Made by a program: the position numbers and the translations under genes
In this document: piece by piece, positions 16,857-24,865 of the stretch
How the letters are laid out: each line of letters starts with the position of its first letter
Numbering within the stretch: position 1 is the first letter of the stretch
Notes under the pieces: generated by a model
What the model was told of the DNA's origin: nothing
Databases searched by the model: none
Seen by the model: only the letters and a program-made list of their open reading frames with translations
Assembly (NCBI GenBank): GCA_017436255.1
Contig: JAFSDK010000016.1
Coordinates: forward strand, 1 to 48,714
Origin: Clostridia bacterium
GTDB taxonomy: Bacteria > Bacillota > Clostridia > Oscillospirales > Acutalibacteraceae
Direction: 5' to 3'
DNA length: 48,714 nt

Positions 16857-17051
16857 AGTGATATTCTTTGCTTTGCAAAGAGTGATATTTTTGATAAATC
16901 AAAAGTGATATTAAAACCTGTGGTTTTAGTGATATTTTATTCGCCTTAAACTGCCGAAGGCAATAACACTTGTCATAAGACAAATATCACTGTGAAGCAA
17001 TATAACTCGCCGTAGGCGAATAAAACTGCCCAAGTGTTCAACACTTGGGCA
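16857..17051. repeat. array of short hairpins joined by a 9-base separator
   Basis: AGTGATATT occurs at 16857, 16881, 16904 and 16928, and its reverse complement AATATCACT at 16983. Between the direct copies lie three different perfect hairpins: CTTTGC-ttt-GCAAAG (16866-16880), TTTGAT-aa-ATCAAA (16890-16903) and AAAACC-tgt-GGTTTT (16913-16927). The second half has TGCC-gaa-GGCA (16952-16962), TTGTC-ataa-GACAA (16970-16983), TCGCC-gta-GGCGA (17007-17019) and an 11-base stem at 17027-17051. The last has TGCCCAAGTGT as its left arm and runs into CTTTTTTT. Degenerate separators such as AATATAACT lie between the later hairpins. There is no coding capacity. The final stem with its T run would also act as a terminator ahead of spoIIIAA. 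Confidence 0.8.
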
Positions 17052-17104
17052 AGGCTTGTTCTTTTTTTACTGCCTGTCTCATAGGATAGAATGGGGTTGA
17101 TAAA

Positions 17105-18034
17105 ATGACGGATATAAATTTAGAGCGATTTGATTCCGCACTATATGCCTTGCCTTACGGTGTTGCAAATTTATTGAAAGCCTTACCTTCTAAAATCAAA
17201 TCGCAAGCACAGGAAATAAGGCTACGCGCCGATAAACCTTTGACGTTAACTATTGGTGCGCGTGTAGCATTTGTGGATAAAAACGGTTGTGTTAGTTTTA
17301 TTAAAACAAATAATTTATTTTTGGTAACCCCTAACGATATTGTCAATACCGTTAAGAACCTATGCAACAATTCAATGTACTCGCATACAGAAGAAATAAA
17401 GCAGGGTTTTATTGCTATGCGGTACGGTCACAGAGCGGGTATTGCGGGTAATTTTTCGGGGGACAGCGTTTACGATTTTTCGTCGGTAAATATACGAATT
17501 GCGCGGCAGATTTTCGGCGCGGCAGATTTTTTGTGTGAACGGTATTCGTCGGGGGGAGTGCTTATAGCAGGTCCGCCCGGCTCGGGCAAAACTACTGTTT
17601 TGCGAGATTTTATACGGCAGTTGTCCGACGGGAAAAGCGGTAAATACAGGCGCGTAGCGGTGGTGGATACACGCGGTGAAATTTCGGCATGCCATAGCGG
17701 TAAAATACAGAATGATTTAGGTGACAATACCGACGTTTTGTATGGGATAGAAAAGGCACGAGGTGTAGAGATAGCTTTGCGTACGCTTGGCCCAGATATT
17801 ATTGCGTTTGACGAAATTGGTACCGAAGCAGAACTTGGTGCGGTGGCGCAGTGTATGGGCGGTGGCGCCGACGTGGTGCTTACTGCACACATAGGTAAAC
17901 TTTCAGAACTTGCCACTCGCAGTATAACACGCAAACTGTTAACTCAAAACAACGTTAAACTCGTAGCGATGTTATCGTGTGAAAAGTCACCCGAAATATA
18001 TTCAAGAAGGGAAATTGAACGATGCCTTTTTTAA
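17105..18034 (+). CDS. spoIIIAA: stage III sporulation protein AA (secretion-type ATPase)
   Basis: A 309-residue AAA-type ATPase related to type II/IV secretion ATPases. It powers the SpoIIIA-SpoIIQ channel from the mother cell into the forespore. The Walker A motif is GPPGSGKT at 156-163, and Walker B lies in RTLGPDIIAFDEIGTEAE. The conserved VVDTRGEISA and VVLTAHIG stretches are present. GGGG precedes the ATG. First gene of the eight-gene spoIIIA operon; the end overlaps spoIIIAB by 13 bases. In Bacillus the operon is read by sigma-E; here CATAGGAT at 17080-17087 is the only -10 candidate and no convincing -35 was seen. Confidence 0.96.
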   Translation: MTDINLERFDSALYALPYGVANLLKALPSKIKSQAQEIRLRADKPLTLTIGARVAFVDKNGCVSFIKTNNLFLVTPNDIVNTVKNLCNNSMYSHTEEIKQGFIAMRYGHRAGIAGNFSGDSVYDFSSVNIRIARQIFGAADFLCERYSSGGVLIAGPPGSGKTTVLRDFIRQLSDGKSGKYRRVAVVDTRGEISACHSGKIQNDLGDNTDVLYGIEKARGVEIALRTLGPDIIAFDEIGTEAELGAVAQCMGGGADVVLTAHIGKLSELATRSITRKLLTQNNVKLVAMLSCEKSPEIYSRREIERCLF

Positions 18035-18483
18035 TAAAAGTTATTGGTTTTTGTTTTATAGTGTCTGCCACAACTCTTTTTGGCATTTCGCTTTCAAAGG
18101 ACCTAAAAGGGCGTATGCAGTCGCTTAATTGGTTTGTAAATTTAACCGATGAAGTCGCTGAAAAAATACGCTACAGTTCGGCAGAACTACCGCAAATTGT
18201 GCGAAGCATCTATAACTATGATACATATTTATCGGTAGACGAGCCTTTTCGGGTATGTCTTAAAAATACGGGTCTTGATAATGATGATAAAAGGATGATT
18301 GAAGAGTTTTTTGCGGGTCTTGGACTTGGTGACACAGAGTCGCAAATAAAGAGATGCGGTATATATAAAAGGCAACTGCTTCGCAGATACGAGAATGCTG
18401 ATAGGCAGTATACAGAAAAATCCAAGTTATACAAAAAACTCGGTTTTTTTGGTGGTCTTACTATAGTAATTATCCTTATATAG
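18022..18483 (+). CDS. spoIIIAB: stage III sporulation protein AB
   Basis: A 153-residue membrane protein with an N-terminal helix (LIKVIGFCFIVSATTLFGISL) and a C-terminal one (LGFFGGLTIVIILI), between which lies a helical soluble part similar to GspF-type platform proteins. SpoIIIAB is the inner-membrane platform partner of the SpoIIIAA ATPase. It overlaps spoIIIAA by 13 bases and fits the fixed operon order. Confidence 0.93.
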   Translation: MPFLIKVIGFCFIVSATTLFGISLSKDLKGRMQSLNWFVNLTDEVAEKIRYSSAELPQIVRSIYNYDTYLSVDEPFRVCLKNTGLDNDDKRMIEEFFAGLGLGDTESQIKRCGIYKRQLLRRYENADRQYTEKSKLYKKLGFFGGLTIVIILI

Positions 18484-18493
18484 AGGTAATAAA

Positions 18494-18688
18494 ATGGATG
18501 TAGATTTTATCTTTAAGGTAGCGGCAATAGGTATAATTGTTACGGTGCTTCATCAGGTGCTTGTGCGCTCGGGACGCGAAGAACAGGCAATGCTTACTAC
18601 GCTTGCAGGACTTGTTGTGGTATTGCTTATGATAGTAAACGTCATAGCCGACCTGTTTGACACCGTAAAAAATATTTTTGGTCTTTAA
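18494..18688 (+). CDS. spoIIIAC: stage III sporulation protein AC
   Basis: A 64-residue protein with two membrane helices around VRSGREEQAMLTTLAG, the conserved loop of SpoIIIAC. With SpoIIIAD it forms part of the membrane channel base. It begins ten bases after spoIIIAB and ends two bases before spoIIIAD. Confidence 0.95.
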   Translation: MDVDFIFKVAAIGIIVTVLHQVLVRSGREEQAMLTTLAGLVVVLLMIVNVIADLFDTVKNIFGL

Positions 18689-18690
18689 AA

Positions 18691-19083
18691 ATGAAGATTT
18701 TCAGTATGTTGGCATTTTGCCTTATAAGTGCCGTTTTTGCCTTGGTATTAGGGCAATATAAAAAGGAATATTCCGCTATTATATCGATTGGTGCTGCCTC
18801 TATAATTTTTGTGTCGGTAATTAGCAGCATAGCGTCGCCGCTCACAGAGGTTGTTAACAAATTGCAGTCGGCAGGGGTTGATGCTGAGTTGTTTTTTGTT
18901 GCCTTAAAGGCATTGGGGATTGGCTACATTACACAGTTTGTAGCCGACACCTGCCGTGATTTCGGTCAGACTTCGCTTGCGGCAAAGGCCGAGTTTATCG
19001 GACGAGTTTCAATATTTATAATTTCGCTACCTCTCGCGAATACATTGTTTGATGCGGTGGTTAGTTTAGTGGGACAAAAATGA
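18691..19083 (+). CDS. spoIIIAD: stage III sporulation protein AD
   Basis: A 130-residue protein with about four membrane helices and the conserved LKALGIGYITQFVADTCRDFGQTSLAAKAEF region (seen around residues 71-101), which matches SpoIIIAD. It partners SpoIIIAC. The stop overlaps the spoIIIAE start by four bases (ATGA). Confidence 0.95.
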   Translation: MKIFSMLAFCLISAVFALVLGQYKKEYSAIISIGAASIIFVSVISSIASPLTEVVNKLQSAGVDAELFFVALKALGIGYITQFVADTCRDFGQTSLAAKAEFIGRVSIFIISLPLANTLFDAVVSLVGQK

Positions 19084-20195
19084 AAAGGATAGTTGTTTTA
19101 ATTGTACTGATTTTTTCTTTTTCGGTTACGGTGAATGCTGCAGGAGTTGAAGATTTCTACACTTCACAACTTGAGAGTAGCGGCTTTGACAAGGTCGAAG
19201 ACTCCTTGACAGACGAGGTGCGCACCTTCTTAAGAGATAATGATATTAATGTTTATGATGCGGATTGGGTGGAAAACCTAGGCGGTGCAAATGCATTTAA
19301 AATGATATGGTCATTTGTGAAGACGGGCGGTAAACGCCCATTATTAGCACTTGCCGAAATCATGGCAATAATAATTATTTATGCCGCTATAAATACCTTT
19401 ACCGATGAAAATAGCGGTATGGCGTCGTCGTTAAATTATATTTTTTCGGTTATTATTGCTTTAACACTTATAAAAAATATAATTACCGCAGTGGGCGGTG
19501 CTGTTGCTGCTATTAAGGGTACGGGTGTGTTTATGCTATCATTTGTGCCGGTGTATGCGGGTATAATTACGGTTAGCGGTGCACCTGCTACCGCTACGTC
19601 GTCAAGCACACTTTTACTCGCTGCGGCAGAATTCACGGTGCAGGCGTGCGCATTTTTGATAGTTCCGCTTATGAGTTCGTATTTAGGATTAGGCATTGCA
19701 ACGGGTGTTTCACCGCTAGTTAAAGATAGCGGTATAGCAGAGATGATAAAGAGGGTTACGATGTGGGTTTTATCCTTCTGTTTTACAGTTTTTATGGGAC
19801 TTTTATCTATGCAAACCTCAATAAGTGCATCGGCAGATACATTATCGGTAAAGACTGCAAAATTTATGGTGGGTTCATTTGTTCCTGTCGTAGGTTCGTC
19901 GCTTAGCGAAACGCTTACAACAGTTATAAGCTCAGTTTCACTTCTTAAAAATTCGGTTGGTATATATGCTGTAATTGCTATAGTTGTAATGCTATTACCT
20001 ATTGTTACAGAACTGCTTTTATGGCGCATAATTATTATATTTTGTCAATCGTCATCTGCTATGTTTTCACTTCCTAAAACATCTCAAATATTAAAGGCGG
20101 TTGACTCAGTATTGGCGCTACTTATAGGCATAATTCTTTTTGTTGGTGCGCTTTTTATAATTGCGCTTGCCGTAGTTTCAAGGGTAGGTGGATAA
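19080..20195 (+). CDS. spoIIIAE: stage III sporulation protein AE
   Basis: A 371-residue polytopic protein with an N-terminal signal-like helix (IVVLIVLIFSFSVTVNAAG), an extracellular segment and about eight membrane helices. The ATATSSSTLLLAA stretch and the C-terminal FCQSSSAMFSLPKTSQILKA are typical of SpoIIIAE, the largest membrane component of the sporulation channel. It is translationally coupled to spoIIIAD. Confidence 0.95.
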   Translation: MKRIVVLIVLIFSFSVTVNAAGVEDFYTSQLESSGFDKVEDSLTDEVRTFLRDNDINVYDADWVENLGGANAFKMIWSFVKTGGKRPLLALAEIMAIIIIYAAINTFTDENSGMASSLNYIFSVIIALTLIKNIITAVGGAVAAIKGTGVFMLSFVPVYAGIITVSGAPATATSSSTLLLAAAEFTVQACAFLIVPLMSSYLGLGIATGVSPLVKDSGIAEMIKRVTMWVLSFCFTVFMGLLSMQTSISASADTLSVKTAKFMVGSFVPVVGSSLSETLTTVISSVSLLKNSVGIYAVIAIVVMLLPIVTELLLWRIIIIFCQSSSAMFSLPKTSQILKAVDSVLALLIGIILFVGALFIIALAVVSRVGG

Positions 20196-20196
20196 A

Positions 20197-20625
20197 ATGA
20201 CATATATCACCCAAATTGTTATGGGACTTAGTGCAGCCGCAATTTTTATTGGCGCTTTATTTATGTTGTCGCCATCGGGCAATATGAATAAATCGGTGAG
20301 ATATATTTTTACCCTTGTGTTTTTATGCGCTTGTGTTTCACTATTTTTAAAAACAGGTAAGGTCGACTTTAAAAGTTTTTCATCAGAAAGGAAAATTGAT
20401 TATACGTCGGCACTTAAACTTACCGAAACGCAAGCAGAACGTATATGTGCGGCAGCACTTAATGATAATAATATTTCTTTTAATAAAATTTCGGTTATTA
20501 CGGATATTAATGAGTCGAGTGGCATATTTATTAGTAATGTATTTATTAGGTCGGATGCAAACCCTGACCAAATTAAAAAGATAATTAAGCAAACGGTAAT
20601 TACAAAAGAGGTGACGGTTGAGTGA
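20197..20625 (+). CDS. spoIIIAF: stage III sporulation protein AF
   Basis: A 142-residue protein with two N-terminal membrane helices (IVMGLSAAAIFIGALFMLSP; YIFTLVFLCACVSLFL) and a soluble ring-building-type domain. The start at ATG 20197 was preferred over an in-frame GTG at 20188, because AGGGTAGGTGG then serves as the ribosome site and the ATG directly follows the spoIIIAE stop. Confidence 0.9.
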   Translation: MTYITQIVMGLSAAAIFIGALFMLSPSGNMNKSVRYIFTLVFLCACVSLFLKTGKVDFKSFSSERKIDYTSALKLTETQAERICAAALNDNNISFNKISVITDINESSGIFISNVFIRSDANPDQIKKIIKQTVITKEVTVE

Positions 20626-21168
20626 ATGAATGAAAAAATTAAAGGTATAATTTCACGCTTAAAAAATGGCAAATTAATTTTTATTTTAGGCATATGCGGA
20701 ATTTTGCTTATTTTTGTTTCGTCATTTTTCTCGTCAACAGAAAGGGATAAAAAGGTAACAGATACAGAATTTTGCATTGATACGTATCGTCAAACTCTTG
20801 AGAAGAACACGGCGGATATTGTTAAATCTATAAGCGGAACTAAGAAGGTTTCGGTCATGATAACGCTTGATACGGGCATTACGTATAATTATGCCGACGA
20901 AACTAAATTTAATAAAAGTGACCGCCAAAGCAGTGATACTACCGACGTATCTACCGATAGTGAGAATAAATACATAATTATAACCGATTCTGATGGTAAT
21001 GAAAAACCACTTGTTATAAATGAGCAACTGCCTATTGTAAGGGGTGTTGCGGTAATCTATTCGGGTAGTGGCTCTGTGTATGTAAAAGAGCAAATTGAGC
21101 AGGCGTTGGTGGCAACACTGGGTGTTACAACAAAACGAATATATATAACTGATACAGGAGGCAATTAA
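20626..21168 (+). CDS. spoIIIAG: stage III sporulation protein AG
   Basis: A 180-residue protein with one membrane helix at about residues 17-36, then a domain in which the ring-forming motif region (ISGTKKVSVMITLDTGITYNYA; VRGVAVIYSGSGSVYVKEQI) is evident. In Bacillus, SpoIIIAG assembles a large ring in the intermembrane space between mother cell and forespore. The ATG abuts the spoIIIAF stop, with GAGGTGA upstream. Confidence 0.94.
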   Translation: MNEKIKGIISRLKNGKLIFILGICGILLIFVSSFFSSTERDKKVTDTEFCIDTYRQTLEKNTADIVKSISGTKKVSVMITLDTGITYNYADETKFNKSDRQSSDTTDVSTDSENKYIIITDSDGNEKPLVINEQLPIVRGVAVIYSGSGSVYVKEQIEQALVATLGVTTKRIYITDTGGN

Positions 21169-21169
21169 A

Positions 21170-21700
21170 ATGAAAAAAGGTACTATTTTAGGCAAAAGCC
21201 AAATTATTTTAGCGGTTATGGTTATAGCCCTTGGCGCTGCCGTATGGTTTAATGTTAAATACTCGTCCGACTCAAAAAATGGTAATAAGTATTTGGGTCA
21301 GGCTGAGTATGTTGGCAATACGTCGGGTAATGCCATGCAGGTGGGAACCGAAACCGACTATTTTGTTACCGCTAAAAAGGAACGTGATGCGGCACGCGAT
21401 GAAACCAAGGCCGACCTGCAACAAACCATTAAAAGTGCAGGTAGCAATACCGATGCTGCAGCAAAGGCGGTAGATAAGGCATCGTCAATAGCGGCGCGAG
21501 AAACGGCAGAGCAGAATATAGAATCCCTTCTTAAAGCAAAGGGGTTTAAAAAAGTATTAGCAATAATCGGTGATAATGATATAAATATTGTGGTAAAAGC
21601 CGCTTCATTAACAGCGCAACAGACACTGCAAATTCAAGATATCGCATCGTCACAAAGTGGTTATACCGCAGATAAAATTAAAATTCTTACAGTAAAATAG
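21170..21700 (+). CDS. spoIIIAH: stage III sporulation protein AH
   Basis: A 176-residue protein with one N-terminal membrane helix (IILAVMVIALGAAVWFNVKY) and a YscJ/FliF-like ring domain at the C-terminus (AEQNIESLLKAKGFKKVLAII to the end). SpoIIIAH pairs with SpoIIQ across the septal membranes. GGAGG precedes the ATG at nine bases. Last gene of the operon; no spoIIQ in the window. Confidence 0.94.
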   Translation: MKKGTILGKSQIILAVMVIALGAAVWFNVKYSSDSKNGNKYLGQAEYVGNTSGNAMQVGTETDYFVTAKKERDAARDETKADLQQTIKSAGSNTDAAAKAVDKASSIAARETAEQNIESLLKAKGFKKVLAIIGDNDINIVVKAASLTAQQTLQIQDIASSQSGYTADKIKILTVK

Positions 21701-21728
21701 TTGTGTTTGCAAAAAAATGTGTTATAAT
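21701..21728 (+). promoter_or_regulatory. promoter of the Asp23-family gene
   Basis: TTGTGT (21701-21706), 16 bases, TATAAT (21723-21728), with TGT immediately before (extended -10). It directly follows the spoIIIAH stop, separating this gene from the sporulation operon. Confidence 0.65.
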
Positions 21729-21760
21729 AGAAAAAAAGAAGTCTAAAGGAGGATTTTCCT

Positions 21761-22105
21761 ATGAATAATAATTTGGGCGATCTTGGAATAAATACCGACG
21801 TTATAGAGAAGATTGTAGAGGTTGCAGCGTTAGAGATTGACGGTGTTGCAGGCCTTGCTAACAAGAGTCTTGATATTGCAGGTGTAATAAACACAGGCAA
21901 GGTTTTAAAGAGCGTTAGCGTTGTTGGCAAAAACGGCGGTGTTGATATTAACGTATATATTGTTGTTAAAGAGGGCGTTAAGGTAAAACCGATTGCTGAG
22001 GCTGTTCAGGCTAACGTTAAAGACCGCGTTCAAGATATGACCGGTAACGCCATAACACGCGTAAATGTTTTTATATCTGATATGATTTTAGAGCAGGCTG
22101 ACTAA
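21761..22105 (+). CDS. Asp23/Gls24 (DUF322) family protein
   Basis: A 114-residue soluble protein of the Asp23/Gls24 family (VIEKIVEVAALEIDGVAGLA; VDINVYIVVKEGVKVKPIAE; VQANVKDRVQDMTGNAITRV). The family is abundant in Firmicutes and linked to envelope stress or fatty-acid-linked functions, but its precise role is not settled. A very strong ribosome site (AAAGGAGG) and an extended -10 promoter suggest high expression. It is monocistronic, with a strong terminator. Confidence 0.9.
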   Translation: MNNNLGDLGINTDVIEKIVEVAALEIDGVAGLANKSLDIAGVINTGKVLKSVSVVGKNGGVDINVYIVVKEGVKVKPIAEAVQANVKDRVQDMTGNAITRVNVFISDMILEQAD

Positions 22106-22121
22106 TATATATTTACACTCA

Positions 22122-22152
22122 ACGGGTGACGTTCGTCACCCGTTTTTCTTTT
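22122..22152 (+). terminator. terminator of the Asp23-family gene
   Basis: ACGGGTGAC (22122-22130) pairs with GTCACCCGT (22135-22143) around four bases, then TTTTTCTTTTTT. Confidence 0.92.
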
Positions 22153-22182
22153 TTGACAATAGGTTTACATAAAACCTATAAT
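22153..22182 (+). promoter_or_regulatory. consensus promoter upstream of spoIIE
   Basis: TTGACA (22153-22158), 18 bases, TATAAT (22177-22182). TTTGACAAT over the -35 is an eight-of-nine match, on the minus strand, to the Spo0A box TTTGTCRAA. Confidence 0.55.
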
Positions 22183-22194
22183 GCTACACCGCCT

Positions 22195-22228
22195 TTTGAC
22201 AAAAAAAGTGAGGCAAGCCATGTATAAT
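22195..22228 (+). promoter_or_regulatory. Spo0A-type spoIIE promoter with 21-base spacer and 0A box
   Basis: TTGACA (22196-22201) and TATAAT (22223-22228) are separated by 21 bases, too far for plain sigma-A use. In Bacillus, spoIIE and spoIIG have the same wide spacing and need Spo0A bound over the -35. Here TTTGACAAA (22195-22203) read on the minus strand is TTTGTCAAA, a full match to the 0A box. Function is inferred from this match. Confidence 0.6.
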
Positions 22229-22268
22229 GGATGTAATTCACAAAAATAAGTTATGCGGTGGTGTTAAA

Positions 22269-24575
22269 ATGAAGGACGTTACAGAAATAAAAAGATTTAG
22301 TGGAAACTTGGCAGTAAGTGATATTGCCATTATACTTACTAAGCATTTAATTTTTGCTCTTTTTGGTTTTTTTACAACCAGAGCACCCGTGCTAAACGGC
22401 TTATTGCCGTTTGGTTTAAGTGTTGTGGGGGGCAGCGTTTTAAAATATTGTGCTGCATCGGTATTTGGTGCGCTGATTGGTTATCTGTTGCCAGCTGTAG
22501 AAATTTCAACCTTTAGATATGTAGCGGCGGCATTAGGTGTTGCTGCAATAAAGTTTTTAATAAGCGGAACCACTAAAGAAAATGTAAAACCCATTATTTC
22601 TGCGGTCATAGTTTTTGCTGTAGTGCTTTCGGTAGGCATAGTTACGGTTAAAAAGGATGTATACGATATGCTAACAGCACTAACTGAAGCGCTTTTGGCG
22701 GCTGGCGGGGCATATTTTGTTAAACGTAGCACACTTGCTTTTTCCCGTGAAGATATATCTCTTTCAGTTGAAGAATTAAGCGGATTCCTTATATGCGTAT
22801 CACTTTTATTGTCCGGTTTTTTTGGTATAACCATAATTGGAATTTCACTTGGCAGAATTTTGGCTATTGCGCTTGTTTTATCGGCGGCACGTTTCGGCTC
22901 AACAACTGTAGGTACGGTGTGCGGTGTGGCTTTCGGGTTTGCTTCGCTTCTTTGTACAGGTGATAGCACTGCCATTATTCTGTTTTCATTTGGTGGCTTG
23001 CTAAGTGGTGTTTTTTCTTTACTAGGTAAATATGCCGTAATAATTGCATTTTTAGGTTCAACCTTTATAAGCGTCGCGTTAACATACCATGAAACGTCTG
23101 TAATATACTTGATTGAGGCACTCATAGGTGCCATAATATTTTTATTTGTACCTAAAACTTTTGGCATTAAAATTGGTAAAATTTTAAGTCCTACCCCTGC
23201 TACCGAGGCGCCCGTAGGTCTTAAAAAAGCAGTAACAATGCGGCTTGGATTTGCGGCTAACGCACTTAGTGATGCCTCGCAAACGGTAGAACACGTTGCG
23301 GTTGAATTATCAAAAATTAATTCACCGGATTTTGACGGAGTTATAAAGGGCGTAGAGCGTGATGCCTGCAAAGGTTGCACACTACGTATACACTGTTGGG
23401 AGGCTAAAAGGCGCGAAACAACAGATGCACTGCTTGATATGACGCGTGCCGTTAAAAATGGTGAATATATGCCACAACTTTACGCTCCTGATGAGTTTAA
23501 GGGACGATGTTTAAGGACTGATTCGGTCGGTAATGCGCTTTTTAAAAATTATAGCGATTACGCTTCACGCATTGCGGCAGAAAATCGAGTGGATGAGGTG
23601 AGAAGCGTTGTAACCGACCAATTTGAAGGCATAAGTGAAATGCTAAATGATTTATGCCGTGAAATTGAAGAGGGCGAAATGTTTGATAACGCGAGTGCAG
23701 AAGCGGTTGCTGCCGCCGTTAAGAATATTGACTTAAGACCACGCGAGTGTTGTTGCAAGATAGATAAGTTTGGCAGAATGACGGTTGAAATTCGTATAAC
23801 CGATGCAAAGGATACCGTAATAAACCGCATACACGTTATGCGACAGGTATCTGCCGCGTGTGATAGAGATTTTGATGCTCCAACACTTACCAAAATAGGG
23901 GGCGAAACACTTATAACAATATGTGAGCGCCCTGTTTTAAAGGTAGACGTTGGTGTTAGTCAAATAGCTTGTTCAAATCATACGATGTGCGGTGATGCCT
24001 ACAACTATTTTCTTGATGGCAAGGGCAGAATGGTTATGGTTTTATCTGATGGAATGGGTACAGGCGGACGCGCGGCTGTTGATGGTGCGATGGCATCAGG
24101 ACTTATAGGGCGACTCATAAAAGCGGGATTTGGGTATGATTGTGCGCTTAGAATTTTAAACTCGTCAATGCTTTTTAAATCAACCGATGAGTCATTGGCT
24201 ACGGTTGATATTTCGGTAATAGACCTGTTTAGCGGTAAAACTGAACTTTTAAAGGCGGGTGCGGCACCTACACTTGTACGTCGTTCGGGTAGAACGGGCA
24301 AGGCGCAAAGTAGTTCGCTGCCTGTAGGAATTTTGCGTCAAGTAGGATTTGATAAAGCGGTAATACGTCTTAAAAAAGGCGATATATTGCTTATGATGTC
24401 CGATGGTGTAACGGGTGACGGCACCGAGTGGATATGTGCTGAACTTGAATCCTGGGGGGACGGAACTGCAAAAGAATTAAGTGAGCATATAGCGTTGTGT
24501 GCTAAACGGCGGCGCGAAGATAACCACGAAGATGATATAACGGTTCTGGCGGCAATTATAGATAAAGCGGTATAA
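22269..24575 (+). CDS. spoIIE: stage II sporulation protein E (PP2C-type phosphatase)
   Basis: This membrane phosphatase dephosphorylates SpoIIAA and so activates sigma-F in the forespore; it also takes part in asymmetric septation. In the 768-residue protein the first 300 residues form about ten membrane helices, then a central regulatory region with a Cys cluster (DACKGCTLRIHCWEAK). The C-terminal PP2C domain has metal-binding aspartates in SDGMGTGG (Asp594), SDGVTGDG (Asp712) and HEDDITV (Asp755-756). The start at 22269 has GGTGG upstream. The ATG at 22227 overlaps the -10 box of the downstream promoter and is unlikely to be used. Confidence 0.95.
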   Translation: MKDVTEIKRFSGNLAVSDIAIILTKHLIFALFGFFTTRAPVLNGLLPFGLSVVGGSVLKYCAASVFGALIGYLLPAVEISTFRYVAAALGVAAIKFLISGTTKENVKPIISAVIVFAVVLSVGIVTVKKDVYDMLTALTEALLAAGGAYFVKRSTLAFSREDISLSVEELSGFLICVSLLLSGFFGITIIGISLGRILAIALVLSAARFGSTTVGTVCGVAFGFASLLCTGDSTAIILFSFGGLLSGVFSLLGKYAVIIAFLGSTFISVALTYHETSVIYLIEALIGAIIFLFVPKTFGIKIGKILSPTPATEAPVGLKKAVTMRLGFAANALSDASQTVEHVAVELSKINSPDFDGVIKGVERDACKGCTLRIHCWEAKRRETTDALLDMTRAVKNGEYMPQLYAPDEFKGRCLRTDSVGNALFKNYSDYASRIAAENRVDEVRSVVTDQFEGISEMLNDLCREIEEGEMFDNASAEAVAAAVKNIDLRPRECCCKIDKFGRMTVEIRITDAKDTVINRIHVMRQVSAACDRDFDAPTLTKIGGETLITICERPVLKVDVGVSQIACSNHTMCGDAYNYFLDGKGRMVMVLSDGMGTGGRAAVDGAMASGLIGRLIKAGFGYDCALRILNSSMLFKSTDESLATVDISVIDLFSGKTELLKAGAAPTLVRRSGRTGKAQSSSLPVGILRQVGFDKAVIRLKKGDILLMMSDGVTGDGTEWICAELESWGDGTAKELSEHIALCAKRRREDNHEDDITVLAAIIDKAV

Positions 24576-24578
24576 ATT

Positions 24579-24610
24579 AAAAATCCCGAACTTATTGTTC
24601 GGGATTTTTA
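24579..24610. terminator. bidirectional terminator between spoIIE and the DUF6472-type gene
   Basis: AAAAATCCCGAAC (24579-24591) pairs with GTTCGGGATTTTT (24597-24609) around a five-base loop. Its 3' end covers the stop codon of the convergent small gene. Confidence 0.9.
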
Positions 24611-24778
24611 ATTTTGTTTTCTTACAATACCATATTCATCATCAAGTCTAAAATAGGGGCAACCCTTAAAATTTGAAGAAAGTAAACGTACATATTCGTC
24701 CTCATCTAAATTTGCGGTACAAACGTATTCCTCGGTGTCCTCATCGTATATGTAATTTACACAGTTTTCACAATTCAT
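24608..24778 (-). CDS. small acidic DUF6472-type protein
   Basis: A 56-residue frame with GGTGATG before its ATG. It starts MNCENCVNYIYDEDTEEYVC, continues with the acidic NLDEDEYVRLL, and ends FKGCPYFRLDDEYGIVRKQN. This pattern (MNC-x-NC-NY-YDE, C, NLDEDE, CPYF...DDEY-IVRKQ) matches a conserved clostridial small protein that I recall as DUF6472. Cys3, Cys6, Cys20 and Cys40 could bind zinc. The function is unknown. Easily missed because of its size. Confidence 0.75.
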   Translation of the reverse strand: MNCENCVNYIYDEDTEEYVCTANLDEDEYVRLLSSNFKGCPYFRLDDEYGIVRKQN

Positions 24779-24865
24779 AACATCACCAAAAATATTTTAT
24801 TATAGACAATAAGTGTTTCATCGAATTTAATATAGCATTTTTTGTTGTGGTTTTCAAGTAATATA

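Noticed and set aside
16857-17051. CRISPR array
   Set aside because: The repeated word is only nine bases, the intervening pieces are perfect palindromes of 14-15 bases, and no cas gene is near.
17052-17104. Sigma-E promoter of the spoIIIA operon
   Set aside because: CATAGGAT at 17080-17087 is a fair -10, but no matching -35 was found at the right distance, so it is mentioned only under spoIIIAA.
19436-20029. Minus-strand open frame of 197 codons inside spoIIIAE
   Set aside because: Antisense of a conserved sporulation gene with no start signals.
21170-22105. Asp23-family gene as part of the spoIIIA operon
   Set aside because: A separate extended -10 promoter follows the spoIIIAH stop and the gene has its own terminator.
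22227-22268. Upstream ATG as start of spoIIE
   Set aside because: This ATG overlaps the -10 box of the downstream promoter and has no ribosome site; 22269 has one.
22481-23380. Minus-strand open frame of 299 codons inside spoIIE
   Set aside because: Shadow of the membrane-helix coding region of spoIIE; Ser/Thr/Pro/Lys-rich composition typical of antisense translation.
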